NCBI RefSeq assembly: GCF_014284175.1
Contig: NZ_JACOGA010000007.1
Coordinates: 124,001 to 188,000 of the forward strand
Direction of reading: 5' to 3'
Origin: Affinundibacterium flavidum
GTDB lineage: Bacteria > Pseudomonadota > Gammaproteobacteria > Burkholderiales > Burkholderiaceae_D
DNA length: 64,000 nucleotides
Within the stretch, counting starts at the first letter, position 1. Each line of letters opens with the position of its first letter. The notes under the pieces were generated by a model that saw only the letters and a program-made list of their open reading frames with translations, ran no database searches and was not told the origin of the DNA. A program made the translations under genes and the position numbers. Below are positions 18,350 to 27,774 of the stretch, piece after piece.

Positions 18350-18797
18350 TGAGAAACACGAAGCTGGATATTGCCTTTTGTGGAAATGTTTTCTGGAGTG
18401 AATCACTCATATTCAAGGTATAAGCACGCGGAGGATAGGTAGCAACGTTGATAAAATCTATCGCCAGCACAATAAGCCACACAAGATAGTGTATACAAAC
18501 ACTAAAAGTTCATCAGTATTTTGAGTACCCATTCGACCACACAAAAGCAGGTTTAGACCATCCCTATTGAACATTCAGCAAGTCACCCTGTAATCGCGGC
18601 CATCATGGCAGCGACGCTGTTTTACGAGCACGCTTTTGCATCGATCAGTCACGTCAGCCTCAACATCGCAATCGATGTGCCACCAACAAATCCATTACAA
18701 CAGATCACCTTCGGTGATAAAGCAAAATCAAACGCCTTTACCTATACTCGCTTTTTGTTTGACTGTCTTTGAAATGAAGTGAAACATCCGGAAACGA
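18350..18797. other. Gene-poor stretch
   Basis: About 450 bases between the 153-residue gene and the terminator behind ychF hold no convincing gene. A 55-codon open frame at 18605-18772 has no ribosome-binding site and resembles nothing I know. The stretch probably contains decayed accessory DNA. Confidence 0.5.
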
Positions 18798-18824
18798 AAA
18801 AACCGCGGAGAGCTGCGGTTTTAA
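18796..18824. terminator. Hairpin terminator serving ychF
   Basis: AAAACCGC, a short loop, then GCGGTTTT, with A and T runs on the outer sides. It lies just beyond the 3' end of ychF and could act on both strands. Confidence 0.7.
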
Positions 18825-18881
18825 AGGGGTCTTGACGACTATTTGATGTTTCGTGAAGTTTCGTGAAACATCACTTTTGGT

Positions 18882-19973
18882 TTAAACATTAAACAAGAAG
18901 TTCAACACGTCACCATCTTTCACTACATATTCTTTACCTTCAGCGCGCATTTTGCCCGCTTCTTTTGCACCAGCTTCGCCTTTGTGCGCAATGTAATCAT
19001 CAAATGCGATGGTTTGTGCGCGGATGAAGCCGCGTTCGAAATCGGTATGAATGACGCCCGCAGCTTGTGGTGCGGTATCGCCGATATGGATCGTCCAAGC
19101 GCGTACTTCTTTGACACCAGCGGTGAAGTAAGTTTGCAAGCCTAAGAGTTTAAATGCGGCACGGATCAAGCGATCCAAGCCCGGTTCTTCCATACCCATG
19201 TCGGCTAAGAATTCGGTTTTGTCAGCGTCATCTAAGTCGGCAATTTCAGATTCGATAGAAGCGCAAATCGCCACGATAGGCGCGTTTTGCTTGGCTGCGA
19301 ATTCTGTCAATTGATCAAGCAATGGGTTGTTGGTGAAGCCGTGGTCAGAGACGTTGGCGACATACATCGCAGGTTTGGCAGTAATCAGGCACATAGGCTT
19401 GATCAATGCCATTTCTTCCTTGTCTAAACCCATCGCACGAATTGGTTTTGCTTCGTTCAAGCCCGGCATGATTTTTTCGAGCAAGGTGACCAATTTCATC
19501 GCGTCTTTGTCGCCAGAGCGCGCTTTTTTGTTTTCGCGGTGTATGGCTTTCTCAACTGAACCCATATCAGCCAAGCACAATTCAGTTTGAATGACTTCGA
19601 TGTCATCCAGTGGACTGACTTTGCCAGCAACGTGAATTACGTTGTCATCTTCGAAGCAACGCACTACGTTCACAATCGCATCTGTTTCACGAATGTGGGC
19701 TAAGAATTGATTGCCCAAACCCTCGCCTTTCGACGCACCTGCAACCAAGCCTGCGATATCGACGAATTCGACGATGGCGTTTTGTACGCGCTCAGGTTTG
19801 ACGATGTCGGATAATTGTTTCAAGCGTGGATCTGGTACTTCGACCACGCCGACGTTTGGTTCAATCGTGCAGAATGGATAGTTTTCTGCTGGAATGCCTG
19901 CTTTAGTCAGGGCATTGAAGAGAGTGGATTTGCCGACATTAGGAAGGCCGACGATGCCGCATTGAAGACTCAT
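18882..19973 (-). CDS. ychF: Redox-regulated ATPase YchF (OLA1 family)
   Basis: A 363-residue protein, the normal length for YchF. The N-terminus carries the P-loop [14 protein letters not shown] and the [20 protein letters not shown] switch segment typical of this Obg-related family. The usual NKxD specificity motif is replaced by NVSD (near residue 208), in line with the known preference of YchF for ATP. A coiled middle part and the C-terminal TGS domain, ending [11 protein letters not shown], are complete. Family members bind ribosomes and act in translation and stress responses. The ATG follows an upstream region of about 160 bases, and the gene ends before a hairpin terminator. It is a conserved single-copy housekeeping gene and gives a stable right flank for the accessory region. 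Confidence 0.97.
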   Translation of the reverse strand: MSLQCGIVGLPNVGKSTLFNALTKAGIPAENYPFCTIEPNVGVVEVPDPRLKQLSDIVKPERVQNAIVEFVDIAGLVAGASKGEGLGNQFLAHIRETDAIVNVVRCFEDDNVIHVAGKVSPLDDIEVIQTELCLADMGSVEKAIHRENKKARSGDKDAMKLVTLLEKIMPGLNEAKPIRAMGLDKEEMALIKPMCLITAKPAMYVANVSDHGFTNNPLLDQLTEFAAKQNAPIVAICASIESEIADLDDADKTEFLADMGMEEPGLDRLIRAAFKLLGLQTYFTAGVKEVRAWTIHIGDTAPQAAGVIHTDFERGFIRAQTIAFDDYIAHKGEAGAKEAGKMRAEGKEYVVKDGDVLNFLFNV

Positions 19974-20134
19974 GATGAACTTTGCTCAGAAATGGATGCG
20001 CAAGAAATTAATTGCGCAAATAGAAAGATTAGGGAATTTAATCCGCTATTTTACACCATGTGCTTTTAGGCTCAGCTTATTCCATCTTGGACAGGTGCGG
20101 ATTGTAGTGTTTATTGTGGTGATTATTGTAGCGT

Positions 20135-21520
20135 TTATTCTGTGGAATTGAGGTGGTAGGCAATCCGCGTGCTTGATAGTCGGTGTAAAAAAGCGCCTAG
20201 CAAAATCGCAGCAACAGTTAAGCCTAATACTAAGCCTATCCAAAAGCCACTAGCTTCCATAGGCTTGGCTGGTGCCCATGGCATCCATGCTGGTGCTAAG
20301 CCTAATGTCAGACCAATAGGCAGAGCGAATCCATAAAATGCCATGATGTGAATAAACATCGGGATACGCGTTACCTTGTAGCCGCGTAGGGCACAGGAGA
20401 AAGTGACTTGCGCTGCATCTGATAATTGAAAAATCGCTGCAAGCAAAAGTAAATTGGCGGCGACTTCTTGCACTGCTGGGTCAGAAGTGTAGGCGGCTGC
20501 CACTTGATATCTCAGCAAAGTCATAAAGCTGGCTGAAATAACCGCGAATACCAAAGCAATGCCGACGCCGGTCCAAGACACAAAACGGGCACGTATGACA
20601 TTCCCTTCGCCCAAAGTCTGACTAACGCGCGTAGTTAGCGCAATGCCCAGACTCATAGGCACCATAAAGATCAGGGAGGAGAAATTGAGGGCAATCTGAT
20701 TGGCAGAAATAGCGACGACGCCGAATCTGGCTACCAGTAAGCCCACCGCGCAAAATGCGGAGACTTCGGCGAAATAAGTGACCCCGATCGGCAAGCCTAT
20801 TTTTAGCATAGAGCGGATTTCACTCCATTTTGGTGCTTCTCGATGAGTAAATGGAAAGGTTTGTTGATAGACAGGGGCGCGGTGGGTCCACCATAGCATA
20901 GCTCCCAACATCAACCACATGGCGATGCCGGTCGCCAGTGCGCAGCCTGTAGAGCCTAATTGCGGCAGACCAAATTTGCCATAGATGAACAGATAATTGA
21001 CGACGACATTAAACGCCAATCCTAAGATTGCGATCATCATCACGGGCTTGGTTTCATTCAGGCTGGTGGTGTAACTGTAAAGTGCGCGATACATCGCAAA
21101 TGCAGGCATGCCTATGCTGATAACGCGTACAAACTGGGTCGCTTTTTGCTGAACTAAGGGTTCCAGTTGCAAATAATTGAAGATGCCCGTGGAAAAATTC
21201 AATAGGGCACAAGCGATCACGCCAATTCCGAAAGCCATCCACATCGATTGGCGCATGATGTGTGGAATTTTATCGAAAGCACCCGCGCCGACTTCATGCG
21301 CCACTACCGCATTAATGGCGATCATAATTCCCATGACCGTGACCAAAATGATGGACCACAAAGAAGCGCCAAGCGCCACGGCAGCTAGATCTTGCGCGCT
21401 GAGGTGACCTGTCATGGCAACGTCGGCAACCGACATTCCAACGGTGGCAAGCTGCCCTATGAGCACTGGCCATGCGATCTGCCAAAGCTTGCCTAGCTCA
21501 GTAAGTATTGTGGTTTTCAT
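20135..21520 (-). CDS. MATE family multidrug efflux transporter (NorM/DinF type)
   Basis: A 461-residue integral membrane protein with twelve predicted helices in two MatE halves. The first half contains LWQIAWPVLIGQLATVGMSVADVAMTGHL and the second begins near MLKIGLPIGVTYFAEVSAF, both standard MATE signatures. Proteins of this family export cationic drugs and other compounds in exchange for Na+ or H+. The gene is transcribed alone, in the same direction as ychF, about 160 bases upstream of it, with an AT-rich region before its start. The exact substrate cannot be told from sequence, and norM is used loosely for such genes, so no symbol is given. Confidence 0.93.
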   Translation of the reverse strand: MKTTILTELGKLWQIAWPVLIGQLATVGMSVADVAMTGHLSAQDLAAVALGASLWSIILVTVMGIMIAINAVVAHEVGAGAFDKIPHIMRQSMWMAFGIGVIACALLNFSTGIFNYLQLEPLVQQKATQFVRVISIGMPAFAMYRALYSYTTSLNETKPVMMIAILGLAFNVVVNYLFIYGKFGLPQLGSTGCALATGIAMWLMLGAMLWWTHRAPVYQQTFPFTHREAPKWSEIRSMLKIGLPIGVTYFAEVSAFCAVGLLVARFGVVAISANQIALNFSSLIFMVPMSLGIALTTRVSQTLGEGNVIRARFVSWTGVGIALVFAVISASFMTLLRYQVAAAYTSDPAVQEVAANLLLLAAIFQLSDAAQVTFSCALRGYKVTRIPMFIHIMAFYGFALPIGLTLGLAPAWMPWAPAKPMEASGFWIGLVLGLTVAAILLGAFLHRLSSTRIAYHLNSTE

Positions 21521-21613
21521 GGAGGGCGGATGGAATTCTTCTATAGCAGATCATCTTACCTGAACTGCTAATTGTGGTGGTTGTCATCGCTTGAAATTAT
21601 TTTACTAATTCTC

Positions 21614-21653
21614 TTGACATTCGTTTCAAGTGATCCTAAAGTGATATCACTTT
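21614..21653 (+). promoter_or_regulatory. Promoter of the SPFH operon with overlapping perfect palindrome
   Basis: A consensus -35 TTGACA (21614-21619), a 17-base spacer and a -10-like TAAAGT (21637-21642) lie about 70 bases before the SPFH gene. The -10 overlaps a perfect 16-bp palindrome AAAGTGATATCACTTT (21638-21653), preceded by another AAGTGAT half-site at 21628. This is the layout of an operator where a dimeric repressor would block the polymerase. The regulator is unknown; the ribbon-helix-helix protein encoded at the end of the operon is one candidate. Confidence 0.6.
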
Positions 21654-21720
21654 GATTTCAATTGTAAAACGATAAAGTGGCAAAACAAGTGCTCGTTATG
21701 GCTTTTTCACGGAGAATAAG

Positions 21721-22644
21721 ATGGATGCAGAAAAACAGGTAGTCAGTAAAAAACTGATCAACAGAAAAGAAATTCAAGAGCGCCAACTGCAGTCTATGGA
21801 CGGCTATGTCATGTTAATCGTCGGCATTATCTTGCATGCTGGGGGCGTCTATTTATTAATCAATAATGTGGATGCTAACTTGGTGGTCGTCTTGGCGAAG
21901 CTGGCGCTAAACGTCGTGGGTACGATGATCTTTGCTGGTTTGTATATGTTGCAGCCAAATGAGGCAGCAATGTTGTCCTTGTTCGGTGAATACAAAGGGA
22001 CAGATCGTAGCGAAGGTTTGCGCTGGGCGAATTTTCTTCTCACTAAGCGCAAAATCAGTTTACGTGCCCGTACTTTGAACACGCCGCCTCTGAAGGTGAA
22101 CGATAAGCGAGGCAATCCAGTCGAGATTGGTGCTGCGATTGTATGGCGCGTAGAAGAGACAGCCCTGGCAATCTATAACGTCGATGATTTCGAACGTTTT
22201 GTGCATGTGCAGGCAGAGGCTGCGATTCGACATCTGGCGGCGCAGTATGCCTATGACGATGGTGAAGACTTAGCCGAAGGCGAAACCACCTTGCGTGCTG
22301 GCATGGACGTGGTGGCAAATGCGATGCGCCAAGAGTTGCACAATCGTTTCGTCGCTGCAGGTATCGATGTCGAAGACGCCAAATTGACGCATTTGGCTTA
22401 CGCTCAAGAGATCGCGCAAGTCATGCTGCGTCGCCAGCAAGCCGAAGCGATTATCAGTGCACGTAAGAAAATTGTACATGGCGCTGTCAGCATGGTGGAA
22501 GAAGCTTTGCTAGGTTTGTCCGAACGCAAAATCGTTGAGTTGGATGACGAAAGAAAAGCGGCGATGGTCAGTAATTTATTGGTTGTGCTGTGTTCTGATA
22601 AAGAAACGCAACCTGTCATTAATACCGGGACTCTGTATAACTAA
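21721..22644 (+). CDS. SPFH (stomatin/prohibitin) domain membrane protein
   Basis: A 307-residue protein with two N-terminal membrane segments (about 25-72), followed by an SPFH domain (about 80-270) with the usual LQPNEAAMLSLFGEYKGT start, the PLKVNDKRGNPVEIGAAIVWRV core and the QEIAQVMLRRQQAEAIISAR helix. SPFH proteins form membrane-bound ring oligomers that organise membrane microdomains or guard membrane proteases. The ribosome-binding site is GGAG (21713-21716). It is the first gene of a four-gene operon with a tiny membrane peptide, a PH-like membrane protein and a ribbon-helix-helix protein, a grouping also found elsewhere in Proteobacteria. The function of this operon is not settled. 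Confidence 0.9.
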   Translation: MDAEKQVVSKKLINRKEIQERQLQSMDGYVMLIVGIILHAGGVYLLINNVDANLVVVLAKLALNVVGTMIFAGLYMLQPNEAAMLSLFGEYKGTDRSEGLRWANFLLTKRKISLRARTLNTPPLKVNDKRGNPVEIGAAIVWRVEETALAIYNVDDFERFVHVQAEAAIRHLAAQYAYDDGEDLAEGETTLRAGMDVVANAMRQELHNRFVAAGIDVEDAKLTHLAYAQEIAQVMLRRQQAEAIISARKKIVHGAVSMVEEALLGLSERKIVELDDERKAAMVSNLLVVLCSDKETQPVINTGTLYN

Positions 22645-22704
22645 GTCATCGTGCACTTAAGTCAGTGTCAGCAAATTTAATTGATATATAAGGAGCGAAA
22701 ACAT

Positions 22705-22833
22705 ATGCAAGCAGTCTTAGTTATTATGATCATCGTGGTGTGCGGTGTGATTTCAGCGAAACAAAAATCCGCACGCAAACTCCTAGACCATACTCGTCAA
22801 GCTCAGCAAGCGCATAGCGTGAATGAACACTAA
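22705..22833 (+). CDS. 42-residue membrane peptide in the SPFH operon
   Basis: The ATG at 22705 follows a strong AAGGAGCG site, and the frame stops at 22833, overlapping the next gene's ATG at 22823. The product has one membrane segment (VLVIMIIVVCGVISA) and a basic, helical C-terminus (KQKSARKLL). It lies between the SPFH gene and the PH-like gene on the same strand. The ribosome-binding site and the overlapping stop make translation likely. No function is known. Confidence 0.6.
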   Translation: MQAVLVIMIIVVCGVISAKQKSARKLLDHTRQAQQAHSVNEH

Positions 22834-23305
22834 ACAATCTCAAACTGTCGTCTTGTATCGTTCACGTCAATGGCTAGTCGTGTTGTGGATACTGTTGCCA
22901 TTAAGTACTCTTGGCGTCGCGTTGTTTGGTGTCGATGCGCCGCCAGATCAAAAAGCAGCGATGATGTTCAAGGTTTTGATCTTGATGTCCTTAATTAATC
23001 TGATTGCTTTGTCGATGTTTGCGCATCTGACGATAGAACTCGATGCGCGTGCATTGCGCTGGAATTTCGGTTTGTTAGCTTGGCCGAAATGGGAATTGGA
23101 TATTGCAAAAATCCACCACGTCGAAGTTTGCCAAACCAGATGGTACGAGGGCAAGGGGATACGTCTTACGAGAGAAGGAATGTTGTATAACGCAGCAGGT
23201 TCTGGTGCTGTGCGTATCTATAAACTAGATGGAAGTAAAATCCGCCTGGGCTCCGCTGAGCCTGAAATTCTGTGCGAAAAATTAAACGCACTACTTAATA
23301 AATGA
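22823..23305 (+). CDS. PH-like membrane protein of the SPFH operon
   Basis: A 160-residue protein with two membrane segments (about 17-36 and 48-68) and a C-terminal beta-rich part (about 75-158), with the LTIELDARALRWNFGLLAWPKWELDIAKI pattern of bacterial PH-like domains and a late DGSKIRLGSAEP strand. Its start overlaps the end of the 42-codon gene, indicating coupled translation. Such proteins often accompany SPFH genes; the role is not known. The call rests on the hydrophobic pattern and the domain look, not on a specific match. Confidence 0.65.
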   Translation: MNTKQSQTVVLYRSRQWLVVLWILLPLSTLGVALFGVDAPPDQKAAMMFKVLILMSLINLIALSMFAHLTIELDARALRWNFGLLAWPKWELDIAKIHHVEVCQTRWYEGKGIRLTREGMLYNAAGSGAVRIYKLDGSKIRLGSAEPEILCEKLNALLNK

Positions 23306-23317
23306 CCGTAAATCGCA

Positions 23318-23503
23318 ATGGCTAGCCCCGGTAAAAAATCATTTCCGCTACGCATAGATCCCGTGCTGTGGGCCGAGATCGAGCGTATGGCTGCGCAGGA
23401 ATTGCGTAGTGCGAATGCGCAAGTCGAGTACCTGCTGCGCCAAGCTTTGCAGGCGCGTGGTCGTAAGCTTTCAGCAAATGATGACAGCAAAACGCTTGAG
23501 TAA
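23318..23503 (+). CDS. Arc/CopG-like ribbon-helix-helix DNA-binding protein
   Basis: A 61-residue protein. The strand KSFPLRIDPVLWAEIERMA and the helix pair ELRSANAQVEYLLRQAL match the Arc/MetJ ribbon-helix-helix fold, with the Asn-Ala-Gln-Val-Glu segment at the helix turn typical of Arc-like proteins. It lies 12 bases after the PH-like gene, so it is the last gene of the SPFH operon. Such proteins bind short palindromic DNA as dimers, and the perfect palindrome over the operon promoter would be a natural target. Autoregulation is inference. No toxin partner is seen next to it. Confidence 0.8.
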   Translation: MASPGKKSFPLRIDPVLWAEIERMAAQELRSANAQVEYLLRQALQARGRKLSANDDSKTLE

Positions 23504-24010
23504 GTATCAGGTCATTTCACAAGCTAAACGCATCTGAATTTTGACCCTCCGACCTTTGTTGTACCTTTTGACTCAATCTCGCGGCGCACCTAACGCACAC
23601 GCAGAGGTCTTATATAGGCCACAAATTTTCGAAGCTTGTAGTTTACTCACAGCCCTTACAGTAAATCTGATAGAGCCCAGTAGCTAAATTGTTGACTTTG
23701 ATAAGTGGTATTAGTTTAAGGTCGTTGCCGGTACGATGCGCAAGCTAAATCTTGTGTTTATATACTTTTTTTGAAATTAAATTTTCAAAATTATCAATAA
23801 TTTCTTGTTATTGATTTCGACGTAAGTTGTTAATTTTGCGTCAAAAACTCAAATAGTTCTAGATCTTGTGAGAAAACTTCTTGTATTATTGCAAGCTGCT
23901 TTACCTTAATAATGAAAATAATATTTCACAATTTATCTTTTTTGTATCAAAGTGTCGCGTACAAAAGGGTCGAATTAGTGCAAATTTTCAACAAACTCAA
24001 GAGAAAAACT
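23504..24010. other. AT-rich leader before the TonB-dependent receptor gene
   Basis: About 500 bases without a gene. The last 250 are strongly AT-rich. No hairpin or riboswitch-like layout was recognised. An open frame begins at 23912 in frame with the receptor, but the signal peptide starts at 24011. Confidence 0.5.
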
Positions 24011-26794
24011 ATGAAACTCAAACAGATGACTAAAGCCTTGATGGCGGTTGGTGTGGTTCACACACTGGTTGCTGTCGCACCTGCTCTTGCACAAGAAGCA
24101 GAACCAAAAGTACAGAAGATTGAAATTACTGGTTCCAGTATCAAGCGTACTTCTGTGGAAACATCAGCATCCGTGCAGATCATGACGCGCGAAGACATCG
24201 AGCGTACTGGTGCTACTACTGTCTTGGGCATCCTCACGGATTCCGTCGCTGTTGGTACTAGCTTGAATGCAGCGTCTAACTCTTCAGGCAGCTTTGCGAC
24301 CGGCGCTTCTGCTGTTGGTATGCGCGGCTTAGGTAAAGTTGCTACTTTGGTCTTGGTGAATGGCCGTCGTATCGCACCTTACGGTTTGTCTGACGGCGCT
24401 CAAGACAATTTCACCGATTTGAATGCAATTGCTGCAGATTCTATCGAACGTATCGAGATCTTGAAAGATGGCGCATCCGCTATCTATGGTTCCGACGCGA
24501 TTGCAGGTGTTATCAATATCATTTTGCGTAAAAATTTCCAAGGCGCACAAATTAAAGCGGGTTACACGACCACAGAAAACTTATCTGACCGTCGTACCCG
24601 TAACGTTTCTGCGATTTATGGCTTCGGTGATGTGGCTAAGAATGGTTTCAATACCTACTTAACTATCGAAGGCAATAAACGTGATGGCTACACAACAGAC
24701 AACATGCGTAATCTGTACCCAGATTGGCACCGTTTGACACCAGGTCGTTCTACTTGGGATGCGAAGAGTGATTACTCAGCAACGGGTAACTACTTCATCA
24801 GTAGCACCAATTTTGTGGCAGCACCTGGCTGCCCAGCAAGCGATATCGACCCAACTGACAAGCGATGCAAGTTTGATCCGCTGCCTTACGCTGGTCAGAC
24901 AACCAATAGTGAACGCTATGCGTTGGCAAGTAACACACGTTTCAAAATCGGTTCAGACATCGATGCAAATTTTGAAGTAACTTACTCTAGTTCTTTCGAC
25001 TCTTACATCTTGGCGCCACTCACTACCTTGGTATCAACTGGCAACGTTTGGTACAACGTGTACGGTAATAAAATGGTAGGTCCATTTTCCTATCCAAAAT
25101 TGCCAGTAGGTCATCCAAGCAATCCATATAAGACACCAACAGAATATCGTGCGCGTTTGATGGATACAGGTAATGGCTTTAACTTCAATAAGACGAACTC
25201 AGATCAATATCGTGCGATGCTGGCTTTGGAAGGTTCTTTAGGTAATTACGATTGGAAGTCGGCTTTCGGTCATATGGAAGCCAGCGCTGATAAAGTAACT
25301 CGTGCAACTAGTGCAAAAGGCTATACCGACGCGATCGTCAACAAGACTTACGTTTTTGGTAAGGAAAATGACCGCGCTTTGTTAGAGTCTATGTTCCCAA
25401 TTCGTACCACTAAAGGTAAATCTGCGGTGACTTTCCTGGATGCTACTTTGACTGGCGAATTGATGCAATTGCCAGCAGGTCCATTGTCATTCGCGTTGGG
25501 TGCTGATTTCCGTCACGAAGCTTATGAAATGAAGAGCTCTGACAATGTCTTGAACGGCGAATTGGTTGGCATTTTTGGTTTGCAAGTAAAAGATACACGC
25601 AATCAATACGCGATCTTCTCTGAAGCAACTATTCCAGTGGTTAAAAATGTAGAAGCAAGTGTGGCTCTGCGTGCTGATAAACAAGGTGATTTCGATGCTC
25701 ACCTTTCACCAAAACTTGGCTTGCGTTACACAGTAACAGACAGTATATTGGTACGTGCTACGGCATCTGGTGGTTTCCGTGCACCAAATATCGTTGAATC
25801 AGGTAATGGTTTGGGTCGTAGTTCAGTATCCAACGGTAACAACGATTTGCGTCGTTGCCCTATCGCGAATGATCTGAACAATTTGATCCAAAATAACCCG
25901 GCAGCGACAACTGGCGACAAGGCATTGGGTAATGGCTATCGTGCGACGGATTGTTCCGCAAGCTTGCCAAGTTTTGTGTCTTCCAATCCAAATCTGAAGC
26001 CAGAAACTTCACGTTCATATACGATGGGCTTGGTGTTTGCACCATCTAAAACCTGGAATTTTGGTATCGACTACTACAATATCGAACGTAAAGACGAAAT
26101 CGGTACGCGTTCTGTCGTTGATATTCTGAAAGGCGAAGCTAGTTTGCCAGCAGGCCAATTGTTGCGCGTTGATAATTCAGTGGCTGACAATGAGTTCTTG
26201 GCATTGGTGAAAAAATATGCCCCTGCAAATACCATCACTTTCCAAAACATCGGAAAATTGGGTTTGGTGTATAACCCGTACGTGAATAGTGGTAAAACAC
26301 GCGCATCTGGTTTTGATTTCGACGTTAAAACAAGTTTCAAATTGGATGGCGTAGGCACTCTGCGTTTGAATCTCGATGGTAATTACGAGATGAATTACCA
26401 AACTTACAGTGTTGCTGATGGCAAATGGAATAAGAACGTTGTTGGTACTTATGATCGCGGTGGACAGTTAGGTGCGAAAGTAACAGCCGCTTTGAAAACA
26501 GGCAATTGGGATAATTCGGTAGTTGTTAGTTATGTTAGCGGCTACAGTGCTAACAGCTTGTCATCGCCAACTTATTGCGCAACACAAAAAGTAGCAGCTG
26601 AGTACTTGTCAACCTGCGAACGTATTGATGCAGGTATCACGACGAACTACAGCTTGACATACTCTGGTTTTAAAAATACTAAGCTTAATTTCTTCGTGGG
26701 CAATGTGTTCGGTGCAGAGAATCCAACTGATTGGCGTGGTGGCTGGGCGCCAAACTTCCGTACTTTCTATCTGAACGGTACTTACAAGTTCTAA
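24011..26794 (+). CDS. TonB-dependent outer-membrane receptor
   Basis: A 927-residue protein starting at ATG 24011, where a signal peptide (MKLKQMTKALMAVGVVH...ALAQ) begins. The segment VQKIEITGSSIKRT and the following plug domain (VQIMTREDIERTGATTVLGIL, then VGMRGLGKVATLVLVNGRR and GASAIYGSDAIAGVINIILR) are hallmark features, followed by a large beta-barrel with alternating aromatic strands and a C-terminal Phe (LNGTYKF). Family members import iron complexes, vitamins, sugars or peptides using TonB energy. The barrel gives no clear substrate. No TonB, Fur box or transporter gene lies beside it. It is a single-gene unit closed by a strong terminator. Confidence 0.93.
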   Translation: MKLKQMTKALMAVGVVHTLVAVAPALAQEAEPKVQKIEITGSSIKRTSVETSASVQIMTREDIERTGATTVLGILTDSVAVGTSLNAASNSSGSFATGASAVGMRGLGKVATLVLVNGRRIAPYGLSDGAQDNFTDLNAIAADSIERIEILKDGASAIYGSDAIAGVINIILRKNFQGAQIKAGYTTTENLSDRRTRNVSAIYGFGDVAKNGFNTYLTIEGNKRDGYTTDNMRNLYPDWHRLTPGRSTWDAKSDYSATGNYFISSTNFVAAPGCPASDIDPTDKRCKFDPLPYAGQTTNSERYALASNTRFKIGSDIDANFEVTYSSSFDSYILAPLTTLVSTGNVWYNVYGNKMVGPFSYPKLPVGHPSNPYKTPTEYRARLMDTGNGFNFNKTNSDQYRAMLALEGSLGNYDWKSAFGHMEASADKVTRATSAKGYTDAIVNKTYVFGKENDRALLESMFPIRTTKGKSAVTFLDATLTGELMQLPAGPLSFALGADFRHEAYEMKSSDNVLNGELVGIFGLQVKDTRNQYAIFSEATIPVVKNVEASVALRADKQGDFDAHLSPKLGLRYTVTDSILVRATASGGFRAPNIVESGNGLGRSSVSNGNNDLRRCPIANDLNNLIQNNPAATTGDKALGNGYRATDCSASLPSFVSSNPNLKPETSRSYTMGLVFAPSKTWNFGIDYYNIERKDEIGTRSVVDILKGEASLPAGQLLRVDNSVADNEFLALVKKYAPANTITFQNIGKLGLVYNPYVNSGKTRASGFDFDVKTSFKLDGVGTLRLNLDGNYEMNYQTYSVADGKWNKNVVGTYDRGGQLGAKVTAALKTGNWDNSVVVSYVSGYSANSLSSPTYCATQKVAAEYLSTCERIDAGITTNYSLTYSGFKNTKLNFFVGNVFGAENPTDWRGGWAPNFRTFYLNGTYKF

Positions 26795-26842
26795 TTAAGT
26801 CGGTGTTTGAAATCTGAATAGAGTGCTAGCTCTGTTCAACAT

Positions 26843-26880
26843 AAAAAACCCATCGCACATTTTGTGCGATGGGTTTTTTT
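26843..26880. terminator. Bidirectional terminator between the TonB receptor gene and pth
   Basis: A 17-bp stem (AAAAAACCCATCGCACA paired with TGTGCGATGGGTTTTTT) with a very short loop. A and T runs on both sides make it usable by both converging genes. Confidence 0.9.
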
Positions 26881-26923
26881 ACATCCAACTTTGCAGAAAA
26901 TCCGGTAAAGATTCAGCGAAAAA

Positions 26924-27502
26924 TTATTTCGTGATCGTATGCAATTTCGTCATTGCATCAGCAAACTCGCCCTTGATTAGCATAGGAATAATCTCCAAAC
27001 CACGCGCAATTGATTCATCGATCAAAGGTTGTTCTTCCTTGCGTGGTCGATGTAAAACAAAATCTGCGACGCCTTGTTGTAAATTCAAAGTGCGGGGATG
27101 GCCGATGCCTATGCGCATGCGCCAATAGTCTTGGGTGCCGAGTGCTGCCGTGATGTCTTTGAGCCCGTTATGTCCGCCTGAAGATCCACCTTTTTTGAGT
27201 TTAGCGAGACCAGGGGCGATATCGAGTTCATCGTGTACGACCAAGACTTGTTCTGGCAAGATTTTGTAAAAACGGCAGAGCGCACCGACCGATTGCCCAG
27301 AACGATTCATAAAAGTCTGCGGTTGTAATAGCCAGACTTCTTCACCCGCGATGCGCGTCTTCGCAACCAAGGCATTGAAATTTTTATCGCGCTGCAAGCC
27401 GCTGCCAGCTAGTTGATCGACCAGCCAAAAACCCGCGTTGTGACGGGTTTGTTCATATTCAGGGCCGGGGTTGCCCAGGCCTACGATTAGTTTGATGCTC
27501 AT
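26924..27502 (-). CDS. pth: Peptidyl-tRNA hydrolase
   Basis: A 192-residue protein, standard for bacterial Pth. Motifs are [18 protein letters not shown] at the start with the catalytic His of RHNAG, the [11 protein letters not shown] loop, the HDELDI Asp site and the GGHNGLKDI segment. The enzyme releases tRNA from prematurely dropped peptidyl-tRNA in the cytoplasm. The gene is complete; it converges with the TonB receptor gene and lies upstream of a long palindromic spacer in front of uvrA. No oddities were seen. Confidence 0.97.
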   Translation of the reverse strand: MSIKLIVGLGNPGPEYEQTRHNAGFWLVDQLAGSGLQRDKNFNALVAKTRIAGEEVWLLQPQTFMNRSGQSVGALCRFYKILPEQVLVVHDELDIAPGLAKLKKGGSSGGHNGLKDITAALGTQDYWRMRIGIGHPRTLNLQQGVADFVLHRPRKEEQPLIDESIARGLEIIPMLIKGEFADAMTKLHTITK

Positions 27503-27529
27503 AACAATTTGAATAAATTTTGATTTTGA

Positions 27530-27750
27530 AGCTCCCTTCTCCCGCGAGCTATAGGTATTTACATAAGTTGCAGCACTACTGATAGTTCCCTCCCCTTCAA
27601 GGGGAGGCTAGGGTGGGGATGGGTTTTGATTGTTTAGTATGCTTTCCCAACTAAAACCCATCCCCATCCCAACCTTCCCCTTGAAGGGGAAGGAGTATTC
27701 ATCGTGCGCACAACTTGTGCAGATACTTATGCCCGCGAGCGGGAGAAGGA
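27530..27750. repeat. Long imperfect hairpin (about 220 bp), dispersed intergenic repeat, copy 1
   Basis: The spacer between pth and uvrA folds almost end to end. The outer arms pair gctcccttctcccgcgagc with gcgagcgggagaaggagc. The next segments also pair imperfectly. The inner arms pair the ccctccccttcaaggggag...gggatgggtttt side with aaaacccatccccatccc...ccccttgaaggggaagg. No open frame is present. The same outer core reappears at 60905-61072. Confidence 0.8.
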
Positions 27751-27774
27751 GCATTGGTTAGGTACTTTATGGTT

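Noticed and set aside
18605..18772. 55-codon open frame in the gene-poor stretch
   Set aside because: No ribosome-binding site, no recognisable pattern; kept only as a note in the spacer entry.
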